This document shows, piece by piece, positions 20,531-32,300 of a DNA stretch of 64,000 nt; position 1 is the stretch's first letter; every line of letters starts with the position of its first letter. The notes beneath the pieces are model-generated. The model was not told the origin of the DNA and did no database searches. It saw only the letters and a program-made list of their open reading frames with translations. A program made the position numbers and the translations under genes. Source of the DNA: Protostelium mycophagum (taxonomy: Eukaryota; Evosea; Variosea; Protosteliida; Protosteliaceae). The stretch is from assembly GCA_002081555.1 (NCBI GenBank), contig MZNV01001276.1:1-64000 (forward strand), read 5' to 3'.

Positions 20531-23500
20531 TTATTTCTGCAATCTGGCCTTAGCGAGACGAGCGACAAGCTCGGCCTTCAGACCATTTGTAGGTAACCCA
20601 GCCTTCTTGAGTTGTGCCCTCAGGTCTACAACTCTCAGCTGGTTCAGTTCTTCCATCATCTTCTCCTCCTCATTCTCCTCCTCCTCACTCTCATCTTCTT
20701 CATTCTCGTCCTCGCTTGCCTCTTGTATTTCAACAGAGACATTGGTAGACTGTTCGTCCTCTTCAGATTCTTGTTCCTCTTCTGAGGATACTTCTTGAGC
20801 GACTGGGGCTGGTGCCTTTCTGTTCAATGACTGCTTTCTTCGGCGGGATCTTGGTGTTGTGACAAGTGTCTCATCGGCCTCCTCCATCACCACCTGGGGA
20901 TGTGTAAGTCTTCTGTGTGATTTTCGAGTTGAAATACGAACCTCTTGTGCGATTCTCTTGACAGAGTTGAGACGCAAGCTCTTGACTGAGGAGGGAGCGG
21001 GTTCTTCCTCCTCTTCTGATGCGCTTTGAGCGTCAGACTGAGGGCTTGCCTCTTCCTTTTGTGAGGGTGCTGGTGTCGTTTCCTCCTCTTCCTCAGCTTC
21101 CTCTTCCTCATCCTCCTCTCTTTCAAAATCGAATCTACAACGAGTCAATCTCAGACTAACCTACAAATAAAACGCTGACCTCTCTTTGAGTTGCTCAGCG
21201 ACGATGATTCTGAGGGCTGTGACATTGTCTGTGTTCCCTTCCTCCTTTACTTCGTCCCAAGCGACGGCGTTGTTGAACAACAGCTCAATGTCATCAGAAA
21301 ATTCTTGTACACTCTCGTACTCCTCCTTGCTGATCTTCTTCTTGATCATCTGAAGGTCAATAGGCTCGTCGATCAACTATACATGTCAGATACAATTGTC
21401 ATGACGTGTGATGACGTCATACCTGGTAATACTCCTTGTTGCTCTTGGGGACAAGTCTAAACAATTTCCTGGAGAGGCGGTCGCCGGCTTCGTCCTTCTC
21501 CTCTCTGATGGCGTCCCAGACACCCATCAATTGCTCGTTCAGTTCTTCTGCAGAGAGCTCCTCCTCTTCTTCGGCCTCAGATTCTGCGGCAGATTCCTCT
21601 GCCCCTTGGACGGGCTCCTCTACAATCGACTTGTCTTGTTCTTGAACCACAGACTGGTCGGCAACGGATTCTTCGGCTTCCTCAGCGTCCTCCTCGGCCT
21701 CAGATTCCGCAGCAGACTCTTCAGCCTCGACTTCCTTGGCGGGGGTTGCCACGGCGATCTCCCCGATCTTCTCCACAGCGGGCTCTTCGACCTCCTCAGC
21801 TGCTTCAGCATCCTCGGGTCTGGCCTCTTCATCCTCTTCGTCGTCGTCTTCGATGATGATAGAAGATCTCTCTGTCACCTTCTCCTCAGCTTCTTCGGCC
21901 TCTTCAGCCTCTTCGGGGACCTCGACTTCCTTGGCGGGGATCGCCACGGTGGCGGGCTCTTCCACAACGGACTCGTCTTGAACAGACTTTTCAGCCTCAT
22001 CAATCACTACAGACTGGTCGGCCTCCACGCAAACAGAGTTGTTTGCCGTCTCTGGCTCTTCGTGTGCACTCTCGAAAGAAGCTTCGACATTCTCGGCTCC
22101 CTCTCCGTCTGCAGAGACAAATGACTCCTCGTTCATGGAACGCTCAGCCTGTTCTACAACGAGGCTTTCCTCTGCAGCGAGGCTCTCCGCCACATAGTCT
22201 TCTGGGTCGAAATCATCTTCGTCCTCTGACCACTCCTTCTCCTTGACGAGATTTGCGACAGAGCTGCGTCTCCTCTTGCCTTCTATAATGAGGTCCTGCT
22301 CGAGCTCTTCGTCTTCGTCGTCTTCACTATCCGCGTGTTCAGCTTCAAAATGGGCGATGTCGGCGTCTTCATTTCCTTGGCTGATGACGTCATCGTCCTC
22401 TGCCTCGACTTCCTCGAGGTTAAACTCCTCGTCTTCTTCGCTGTTGGACCAGCTCTCCTCGTCTTCAACGAGCTTCTTCACGATGGTGCGTTTATCGGTG
22501 TCTCTGAGGTTCTCTTGGGCGTTGGGAATATCGTTCAACAGAACCCTGACCAAAGCCTTCTTATCCTCGGTTCTCTGAAAATTCTTGGCAATCTCCTTGC
22601 GCTGAGGTGTGGGCATGACCAGGTTAGACCTGGCAGAAGAGATGCTGCCAGTGGTCGCCTGGACGGCGACTGGGGCGGTGGGCTCTTCAGCAAAGAGAGT
22701 TCTCTTTGTGTTGAGGAAATCATAAGTACGACCTTGAGAGTCGGCGACGACCTCCTTGGTTCGGGGGGTCTTATCGAGCTTGGCGGCAGACTTGTGGGGT
22801 GTTCTCTGGGTGACGGGGGAGGTCTCAAGGTCTTCGGGGGTGGGGACTTTGTCTCCGATGATGAAACGCTTGGATCTGGGCGTAACGCAGTTGGAAGCCC
22901 AAGTTTCGCGTGAGCGGCTGGCCTTGTTGGCGATCTCGGCCTTCACAGGAGAGGCGAAGCGGCGGGCTTCAGACTGACAGATGTCAGAAAATGTCACAGA
23001 GTGACAGGCATGACATACCTTGGAGACACCACAGATCTCTTCTTCGTTGTCAAGAGCTTCTTCGACAATCATATCCTCTTCAACCTTCTCTGTAGCCTGC
23101 GAGCTCGGTGAGTAACTCTGTGTTTAACCTGAAGAAACTCACCTTGATCTTGGATTTCAAAACTGTCTTTACAATAGGCTTGGAAATCTTGCTCTTGTTA
23201 ATCGTCTTCTTCTTTGGGGTGGCGACGGCGTCTCTCAAGGTCTGCTTCTGGGCAGGCTTGGTGTTGTCCAGTGATCTGACTCTCTCGTGGCGTCTAACCG
23301 GTGCAGAAGGCTTGGCCTCGTCGACTTTGTTGACAGCATCGACAGCCTCTGTGGGGTTGGCGGGAGCGGGGGTCTCTAGAGCAGGAGCCTCCTCTACAAC
23401 GGTCTCCTCTACAGCTTTCTCTACAACGACTTCCTCTTCTGCAGGAAGGGGACTTGTCTCAACTTGTGGAGACTCCACAGCCACCTTCGCTTCCACAGGA

Positions 23501-24432
23501 AGGGGGCTTGCGGGAGCAGAGATTGTCTTAATACTCGGCTTGGGGTTGAATGAGACAGCTCTGGGAGTCTTCATCTGTCCAGCCTTTGGGGTGGCCTTGT
23601 TTGGTGTGCTGAGAACAGACCTTGGTTGTGTCTTAACGGGTGTCTTTAAATCAGGGAGAGGGAGGGACGCTGTGACCTTCGGTGTCTCCATGGAAGTCTT
23701 TCTTGACAGAACCTTCTTGTTGAGTTGAAGAGGTCCATTTCTGGACACAACGAGAGGGCGTGTGGCGGTTTTAGAGGGCGCTGGGGTGGTTTGATGTTGG
23801 ACGATGGGAGCCTTGGCGGGTGTCCTCGCCGGTGTCACGGCTGGTATCGTGGCTGGTGTCTTAGAGGCCAGTGGTGTCTTAGGCGCCAGGGAGGATGTCT
23901 TCGCTGGTGTCATCATCGAACTCTTTACGGCCATTTTGGCGGGAGTTGAAATGGGAACATTGTTGCGATTAGGAATGTTCTCTTCGTTAGCTCTGCGAGG
24001 TGTGGCGCCTACAGACTTTTCGATGATTGGGGCTACATATTTGAAGGTTCGATCTGCGATTTTGAAGGTATCTCCGTCGACCAGGAGGACAGATCCTTCC
24101 AAAGGATTGCCCTTGTATTGGGTGTGGTTTGTTGAAGAATGATTTTTGAGGGTGGCCTAAGAGACATCAGAATTGAGCTATACAGCGAAGAAAATGAGAA
24201 GAATGATCGAGAAACTCACTCCCTTAGCGTCTACCACAATCTCGGCTTGGATATCAGAGACATTGGCATTTCTTAAGCGTATTACACAATTATCACCCCT
24301 TGAAGAAAGTAAGATTATGTCTCAATTAAGAGCTACTTACTTTCCAAACGTTGTTATTCCAGGATGAACATTGACCTCAGTGAAGATCTGTGTTGGGTCT
24401 GATTTCTTCAGAATGAGGACCTTGCCAGACAT
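20531..24432 (-). CDS. FHA-RVxF-SAP chromosomal protein (Ki-67-like architecture)
   Basis: Starts MSGKVLILKKSDPTQIF. The FHA phosphothreonine-binding domain spans about 24432-24030 (GITTFGK, NCVIRLRNANVSDIQAEI, LKNHSSTNHTQYKG). Next is a long disordered part rich in TPxK/TPAR sites (CDK-type) and basic residues, containing KTPRAVSF at about 23548-23571; RAVSF fits the RVxF PP1-docking consensus. A very acidic Glu/Ala/Ser section (about 22450-20660) follows. The C-terminus LNQLRVVDLRAQLKKAGLPT...LVARL is a SAP DNA-binding motif. FHA plus PP1 docking plus chromatin-binding C-terminus recalls Ki-67, but SAP replaces the LR domain. Nuclear chromatin or mitotic chromosome surface role is inference. 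Confidence 0.7.
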
Positions 24433-24935
24433 TTCTATGTATCAATATTGATACAGACTATATATGAGTTATGGAGGTCTGTGGCTGCTGTCCTCAACCG
24501 ATTTTTGGTTTGAATTGGCGGTCCAATTTAAATTTTGGCGGGAAAATTTTAATTCGCATTCGCGATCTTCAAAATTTGCGAACATCCCGCCAAAATGCAA
24601 AAAAACGCGCGGAGACACAAATCAAGACGGCCGGATGAAAGCAGTCGAAGTCCATCCACAGCCTTTTAGCCTCTGTAACATCATCGTTGTGTGAGCGGTT
24701 GTGTCCATCGATAGAATCTTAATTAAGATTTCAATTCTAGGGGAAACTTCGAGAAGAAGCGGCGTGTTGACATCTTCGAAATTTTTTACGGTAACAACCG
24801 CAAATTCATTTCACACGTTTTCCTCTCCACGAGATTTCGCAGCACATTGCGTGTGAAAATTTGCCTTGCAAGTAACTCATAATCAACACGAAGCACGCAG
24901 CACACGCCACCACCTCTATTTAACAAATAATCAAC
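24433..24935. promoter_or_regulatory. Divergent intergenic region
   Basis: 503 bp between the FHA-SAP gene (-) and the codon-biased hydrophilic gene (+). It contains two GGCGGG-type boxes (TTTTGGCGGGAAAAT near 24534 and its complement CCCGCC near 24589) and a CGGTAACAACCG palindrome at 24789-24800. No open frame looks coding. The GGCGGGAA boxes resemble E2F-type sites, which would suit a cell-cycle gene on the left; that is inference. Confidence 0.4.
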
Positions 24936-26120
24936 ATGCAGAAAGTCAAGAACCTCCTCCACAGAAACAAGGAAACCGACGCCGCTCACCACAACACCGT
25001 CCCCGTTTCTCATCAAAACGCACCTCTTGCCCACCAGAACCCCCTCGACAGAAACCACGATGGACGTGTTGACATGAACGACCTCACTGGACGTCAGCCC
25101 CTCGTTAACAACGCTAACTTGGCACCTGGTATGACCCAGACCACCACCACCACCACCACAGAGCAGACTCTCCTTAACAATGGCCTCTCCAACAGAAGAA
25201 TGAGCCAGGGATACGTCGAGCCTCTCGTTGAGAACAGAAGATTGAGCCAGACCATCATCGAGCCCGCTTTGGTCGGTGACAGAAGACTCAGCCAGACCTA
25301 CGAGACAACCAACCTTAGCTCCGGATCTTACTCCAACGTTGCTGGAAACCGCCTCAGCGTCACCCGCGCTGAGCCCACCATCGTCGAAAGAATCGAGAAG
25401 GACGTCGTCATCCAGTAAGTCTATTCTCTTATTATATTATAATATATTCGGATTCTTACATCGTATCATAGAGAGAGAATCCACCCCGTCGAGAAGGAGG
25501 AGATCCAGCCCATCATCTACAGAGAGAGAGAGCAACTCGATGTCAAGCAAGTCACCCAGATGATGCACGAGACACAGATCCAGCCCACTCTTGTCGAGAA
25601 GAGAGAGCTCGCCGCCGAGGTCCGCGCTCCCATCATCGAGCGTGGTGCCGCCATCCAGGAGAACATCATCCTCCCCTCTTCCCAGCGTGACGCCACCCTC
25701 CGCACCGAGGTCGTCCACGCTCCCATCGTCGAAGAGACCATCAAGAAGACTGTCATCGAGGAGATCCAGCCCGTCTTAGAGCGCGACGTCTTCGTTCCCA
25801 CCGTCGTCCAGAACACACAGCCCATCTACGAGAAGATCGTCGAGGCACCCAACGTCTACAGAGAGGTCAGAGACATGAGAGAGCTCGGAACACGCACCGT
25901 AGAGTACACCCAGCCCGCCATTGTCCGCGAGGTTGTTCCCCTCGCCCCCGCCCCCGTCGTCTACCAAGACGCAGCCCCCATCACTGAGCACGTGACCATG
26001 TCCACCACCACCACCACCACCGACGCTTTTATCCCCGCCAAGTTGGTGCAAGAGGGACAGTTGAGAAACTTCCAGCCTGCCGCTGCCCAAGTTGCACCCG
26101 TCAACACCCGCCGTGTTTAA
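24936..26120 (+). CDS. Highly expressed-type hydrophilic repeat protein with one EF-hand-like loop
   Basis: Two exons separated by a 57-nt intron (25417-25471 region). No membrane segment. A single canonical EF-hand loop DRNHDGRVDMND is at 25047-25082. Then come RRxSQ repeats (NRRMSQ, NRRLSQ, DRRLSQ) and a long region of alternating charged beta/helix-like heptads such as REREQLDVKQV and EETIKKTVIEEIQPVLERD. Codon use is extreme: third positions are mostly C or G (ATC, GTC, CTC, GAG, AAG), unlike neighbours, indicating a very highly expressed gene. Similar hydrophilic 'VxERxxPVI' proteins occur in fungi and amoebae, without a known role that I can name. Confidence 0.8.
25047..25082 (+). other. 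EF-hand calcium-binding loop
   Basis: The 12-residue loop DRNHDGRVDMND has D1, N3, D5, G6, V8, D9 and D12, matching the canonical EF-hand pattern except Asp for Glu at position 12. It stands alone, with no partner hand seen. Confidence 0.5.
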
Positions 26121-26468
26121 GTAAATAAATAGACGATATCGAAATGTGATTGAATTTATTGTGAAGACTGTTTTTCGTCGGACAGAGACCTCTTAAAATG
26201 TTTAGATTCGGCAGGTGCAATGTACATTGCGCATGGTTGATCGAATGCATCTGTACAGAAAGTAGACTACAGACATTGATAAATAGACTTGGAAGTCACT
26301 CAGACAATCCCAAAGAAATTGATTTTCTGGCATTTTATTATTATAGACAACAAAGATGTGAAGTTGATTGTTGTTCGCGTGTTCGCGGAGATCGGCAAAA
26401 AGTCACGCAGAATTTTTCCGGAGTGTTGCGAGATTTCCAACAGACCCGAACACCAACAGGCCAACATC
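26121..26468. other. Intergenic stretch, no gene seen
   Basis: About 350 bp between the hydrophilic protein stop and the MFS start. Open frames here lack coding character and family resemblance. It likely holds the 3' UTR (AATAAATAG just after the stop) and the MFS promoter. Confidence 0.45.
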
Positions 26469-28846
26469 ATGTTCCAGTTTTCGAGATGGCTCACACTCGC
26501 TGCTGGATGTCTTCTCGCGGTCACCTGTGGTGAGATCTCAATAAAGTCTTTGGACGATCTGTTAAGACGATGTCAGGTTGTGGAACGCTTTGGAGTGTGT
26601 ATTCTTCATATATTCGAGAGAGAATGGATTTCCCTCAATCGGTCATGAGTAATGCAGCAACTGCGAGTCTTGTGGGATCGTGAGTTGAAGATGACTGACT
26701 GTTGATTCTGACAATCTACAGAGGACTCTTTGCCTTTCCTCTTGGGATCTTTTATGATCGCTGTGGCCCTCGTCCAACCGTCTTTTTGGTAATTCATGTT
26801 GACACCTGTTGATTTTAATCGTCTCAGGCTGCCCTCTTTTTGGCCATTCCTCTTGGATTTTACATGTGGGAGACATCAGATCCTACAAGAGGTTCTGCAG
26901 CAGCCACAATCGCCTTGACTGGGCTCAGTGGTGTGGGTATCTCTGCCATGTTCACCGCAGCCATGGCACCCTCTATGGCAAACTTCTCCGCTCACAAGGG
27001 TAAGTAGAGATCGAAATCTGACGGGTGACACATGCGCAGGGACTGTCTCTGGACTTATGGCTTCTCTTTATAGCTTAAGTATTGGTCTTTTCTCTCAGGT
27101 GTGGGTACCTCTTAAACACTCGTCACTCACCATACACAGTTTAATGAGTGGTTCTTTGACAATAACATCTTCCATCTGTGGATCTTTCTGATCTCATTCC
27201 TGTCATTTGCCGCCATCTTGGGTTTGATCTTTTCAAACATCATCATGGACAAAGGATATGAGGTCATCGGTGAAGAAGAGCCCTTTCTGTCGGAAAAACC
27301 GTTGAACCCCGTAATGATTTTCCCGCCATTTTCAGATTTAATATTCAAACTCTTCAGGGACGAGCGCACTCCATACAAGATCTTCACAGCGAGAGGATCG
27401 TCTTTGATGATGACAAAGACAACAGAAAGTCTGTTTATTTAGAGGAGACCGGTCCTCTCATCCAGGAAGAGAAACTGCCGGAGAAAAACTCTTTGCAGAT
27501 TTTGTTGACCGTCGAATTCTACTGTCTCGCTGTTATGTATATGGTCTTTCAGGTCGGTTCTATTTATAGATCTTACCGTTTCAATATTTCAAAGTTGTCA
27601 AAATTTCTGCAGAAACATAAAATTCTGTTGTGAAAAGAACAATATCACTCGGTAAGGTACCGTGATTTTCACGTGAACAACCGTGCATCTTCCGGCTCCA
27701 AAGGGAAATGTTTTGTGCGCTAGTTACCGGTTATTTTTCACGTTAACAAAAATCGCATCATTTCAAAAAATTCGAGTTGTAGATTCACAAACACAGGGAG
27801 GCAGCCAGCTCTTGCTGTTTGAGATGAGCACGATCGTCACAGCAGAAGGCGGTGACACCAAGTCCGTCAGTAACAGGATGACCATCTACTCCGTTGCCAC
27901 GTGCATCGCGACACTACTCTTCGGGTCACTCTCTGATAGGGTGATTTTGTCTTTCGAATCCAATTGTTTTTTTTGTAATATCACCCTAAAAAAATGCACC
28001 AGGAGAATGCGGTTATTACCGTGAGAGAAAATTTTCCCACGCAACTGTAAATACAATGTTTGTGCTATAGTTTTGATTTATTCATTAAAAAATCACGACA
28101 TGTTGTGAAGGATCAAATATATGTGCCTCAGAAATCTTGTAGATGCTGCTCTGCAATTTAAAAATTGAAATGATCAGATTGGACACTTCTTCCATCGGCC
28201 AGGATTTTTTGTTCTAAGCCTGACCTTTCTGTTGCTTGGATACACTTCCATGGCAATATGGAACTCCGCGGCTTTGTCTTATGCTGTCGCATTGATCGGC
28301 CTGTCAAACGGAACGGGCTGGGCTGTGTGAGTATTCGTCGTTGTAGATCTCATTTTTAATCTGAAAAATGATTTATTGCAAAATATTATTTATTTCGGAT
28401 GATTACAAAACAAATCACAAGTCCTGTTGGTAAATTTTCGGATCCAACTGCAGGAGCTGCCAAAAGAACTCGCCAAGGTCTTTACACCTGAGATTTCGCT
28501 GAAAAATCATCAGGTTACCCTCCACCATTGCTGATCTGTGGGGATTCACCCATTTTGGCTCCAACATGGCTGTCCTCGGAATAGTGAGTCGTGTCTAAAT
28601 CGAACCTGCGGCTCATCGTCTCAGGCATCTGCCATCGGCGGTTTCATCTTTCCCTCTGTCATCGCCAGTCATTTCTACGAGAAATACAGCTTAGACGGCG
28701 GCAAGACGTGCTTCGGAACAGACTGCTTCCACACTACCTACATCATTTTGGCGGGATTCGCTGCTGCCGGCCTTTGTGGTGCCATCATCCTGTATTTAAC
28801 ATCGTTCAAACTGTACCGTTTGAAAGCGCGGTTACAACAAATATAG
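26469..28846 (+). CDS. Nodulin-like MFS transporter
   Basis: Membrane carrier with about 12 predicted TM helices over many exons. The N-terminus FSRWLTLAAGCLLAVTCG joins GCGTLWSVYSSYIRERM, the nodulin-like MFS start; the helix-2/3 loop reads GIFYDRCGPRPTVF (MFS GxxxDRxGxR-type motif). Later parts: LTGLSGVGISAMFTAAMAPS, a long cytosolic loop with acidic residues (27260-27480), SVATCIATLLFGSLSDR, LPSTIADLWGFTHFGSNMAV and the final helix IILAGFAAAGLCGAIILYL. Ends RLKARLQQI. Family members move organic acids, Fe or sugars in plants; the substrate is unknown here. A ~170-bp copy of its 3' end lies at 47239-47408. Confidence 0.82.
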
Positions 28847-28864
28847 ATATTGAGAGGCATTGGG

Positions 28865-29182
28865 TCAAGTTATTTTCGTCATCTTTGTGCTGGTTCGTGT
28901 GGCAAGCCAACCTCTCACCCACAACCCACTCCCCGAAACTATCGGTGGATCTGCAGGAAGATTCTGTGATAAGAGATTCTGAAGCTGATACTCTGAACCG
29001 TTGGGCTGTTCTTTGTCGAAATCTTTCAAGACGAGGTGTGCCACTTTGGTGAACTCCTTTGCCGCCCACAGCACCACCCCTTGGGAGTTTCGCATCGATG
29101 AGGCCGTTACAACGGAAAAATTCTGAACCAAAGCATCACCAACCTCCAACTGCCCAAGTAGAGCAGCCGTAAGTCTGCTCAC
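28865..29182 (-). CDS. Possible small protein (105 aa), unknown
   Basis: Uninterrupted frame starting MSRLTAALLGQLEVGDALVQ with helical, protein-like composition (GVVLWAAKEFTKVAHLVL). Its last codons overlap the 3' UTR of the MFS gene, and it is divergent from the winged-helix/PHD gene 181 bp away. No family recognised. It could be a single-exon gene or the last exon plus spurious extension. Confidence 0.3.
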   Translation of the reverse strand: MSRLTAALLGQLEVGDALVQNFSVVTASSMRNSQGVVLWAAKEFTKVAHLVLKDFDKEQPNGSEYQLQNLLSQNLPADPPIVSGSGLWVRGWLATRTSTKMTKIT

Positions 29183-29363
29183 AGTTTTTCAACTCTGATT
29201 GTCCTTGACGGTTACATTTGTCGGTTATGACTTCATATCAGAGGAAGAGTCGTCAAATCTTCGCACTTTACTCGAGGGTTTTTGACCAAACAGTTCTAAA
29301 GGAATATATCTGTTTGTATATGACCAGAGATTAAGCCGGATCAGGATACAAACAGAGCTTTTG

Positions 29364-32300
29364 AATGAGCGGAGAAAGAAGAAAGAACAAGCGTCCTTCT
29401 TCCTCAAAACAGGTCTTGTCAACAGAAGATGTGCCTTACGTGTATAGAACACAACAGAGGTGATGATCATTTTCCAATCCCAGATCAGCCTTTGATCTTC
29501 AACATCTTGTCTCTGCAGAACTCTCTTGTTAAAATTGCCCTGATATCACACAGTCTTACAAATTCATTCTTCTCTTTCCCTTTGACATACCCCCAACAAA
29601 GTGAGCTCATCATCTTAGAAGATTCCTTTTGTTTGTTACCTGCTATATTATCTTTATTATAGATATCAAAGGTCGACTGTAATTTTTTCAGAGTGTGCGG
29701 CAGCTCTGCTGCAGATGCCCAAACAGGAAAGACTCCTCACTCTGGCTTCAAGCAGCAGGAACCACACTATAACCTCTATATCAGATCATCTAATGACACT
29801 TACAGGTTTCTCGAATCCTTCAGAATTCCTTCCCATCCCACAGTTTCCACACTTCCCAGGAGTGAGTGTTGATCATGATCACGTCTACATTCTCATTTTA
29901 AACAGAACGTCGTTGCACAGAATTTCGCATCACCACCTCAATTTCCTGGTCTGTCTTTGCCTTATCCATACGTCAACATGCCCTCACCTAATCACGCCAA
30001 TCCGACACCGAAACACAGTAAACACAGCAGAAAGAGAGCGAGAGAGGCAGCCATGACTGATCAGACGGCAACGATGCAAAATGATCGATCACCGACCAAA
30101 AATATGCAGACACCTGAAGAGGACGTGCAGACAAAACAAGCGGAAGTTTTGTCGACGAAGGAAGTGGAGAACGCGCCGACAAAGCAAGCAGAGAGTCCGC
30201 CGACAAGACAAGTAGAAACTGCATCGACAAAGCAAGCAGAGGGTGTGTCGACAAGTCAAGAGGAGAGTGTGTCGACAGCAGAGAATGTGTCGACAAAGCA
30301 AGTGGAGAGTGTGTCGACAGAGGAAGTAGAATATGTATCAACAAAACAAGCAGAAAAGCAGGTAGAGAGCATGCCGACGGAAGAGGTGAAGGATGTTTCA
30401 ACAAAGCAAACAGAAAGTGTCCCGACAACAACGGACAACATGTCGACAACAATAGTGGACACATTGTCGACCCCCACAGTGGAAACACACATAGTGGAGA
30501 CTGAGTCTACAATTTCGGTGGAGAATTTGTCGACACATGTAGCAGATGTACCCACAGAAGACACAAACGAAACACCTTCACCACAAGAAAATGACACAGC
30601 TCCAACGACCGAAGACACCGCGCCTGTCCAATCTCAAAATATATTGACAGATACAAAAGTCGAAGAAAGAGCAGCAGCGACAGAACAGATTCCCGCCATT
30701 ACAACAGTAAGAAGACACTCGAAGATTTAAATAATAGTTGTAGATGACAGAGGACAACACAGCGGAAGAGTACGAACAGGATGATGTGGAAGCCCTCTTT
30801 GAGGAATTTGCAGAGAGGGATAGTATCAATGCTCCAGAGGCCAGAAGGACGGACAGCGATGATGAGAACGGCATCGATGAAGTCGAAGGGTTTATGATCA
30901 TCGCGGATGATCATCCATCAGAAGAGAATGATGAAGTGAAAGATGAAGGGAAGACAGAGACTAAGGTTGACACTGAGGAGATACCCACCAAGAATGATGT
31001 GAGATGATGATCTCTTTTTGCGAAATTGCAAACCATATCATGCGTTAAAAGATACAAAATGGCGTTCGTCTGTGCGATATGAGCGAGTTTTGACAATCCA
31101 AAAGGTGCTTGAGGCGCTACAATCTTTCGGCGGACAAGCGACTATTGTCGAGATCGTCAAAGTAGTGAACGAGACCCGCAACAAGGACGGTAAGATACCG
31201 TCAAAAGCGGTAAACTACCGTGTTAGTTCCATCTTGACATCGAGGAAAAACGAGGACGTGTTTGCCAAAGTTGGAGAAGTGAACAAAAAGGTGACACATC
31301 ATATGATGAAATTTCGCTGACATTTCAGACCATATGGGGACTGGTCGGAGCAGAAAAGGAGAGATTGGAAGATGAGGTGAAATTTCATCAAGATTTCGCG
31401 AATTCTTCTGAGATTTAGCAGGACCAACACAATGGGTCAGAACCGATGACTCCGTCATCATATTCTGATGATGAGCCATACGACCCGCAAGTTCATGTGA
31501 GATGAGCTCCACCTTTATATCTTGCGATATATATCCATGCAAATAGACGGTCAAAGTTGCTTTGCCTCAGGACAAAATTTGTTTAAGTGCTCAAGTCAAA
31601 GATTGCAATACAAGAAAAACAATCTTTCAACACTTTGAAGAAATTGTCATCAATACACATCTGGCATTAAAGGCCAAACATCATTTTAGTTTACAATGCG
31701 ATATCTCATCAACACTCACGTCACACAGGGTTGCAGGTGTTGTAGAAGCCAGACAGATGATAGCAAGATCCTGTTGTGTGATGGATGTGATGACGAATAC
31801 CACATGTACTGCCTCAATCCACCGCTCAAGGGGATCCCGAGAGGGGAATGGTTCTGTCCTCGTTGTAGATCACACAATAGGAACCAAAAACATCTGAAGG
31901 TAGGTCCAGTTTATAAAGAAATAAATTGCATTGCAACAAGTCTACTGCGGCAAAATTTACTCCAAAGAAGATCTGCTAAATCTCACAGCACGTTGCCACG
32001 CAACAATCCGTCAAAATCAAACCTGAAGTATCACATATCGACACGCCACGTCCTCAAGCTGCACAACAGCTCAAGAAAAACATAGCCCACAGTATACACA
32101 CGCTCGGCGGAACGGCCACTAGCAAGGAGATCGGTCAACTTCTGTTGAGACGCAAGATCGTGCCAAAACACATGAGAAAAACTTTGATTTGGAAAGTGAA
32201 CGCGATCCTGTCAAAGTCTCCGAAATCATTCACAAAATGTAACGACGACGACGGGCGGGATAAATTCTTTGTGTGGAGGCTCGCAAAGGTGATTTTTGTG

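Noticed and set aside
20607-23949. Long open frames on the plus strand opposite the FHA-SAP gene (Ser/Leu/Gly-rich)
   Set aside because: They mirror the low-complexity Glu/Lys/Ala codons of the minus-strand gene, which has FHA and SAP domains at its ends and coherent introns.
25437-26090. Minus-strand open frames opposite the codon-biased gene
   Set aside because: Extreme third-position bias of the plus gene creates antisense openness; composition (Asp/Gly/Leu/Val) is typical of a shadow.
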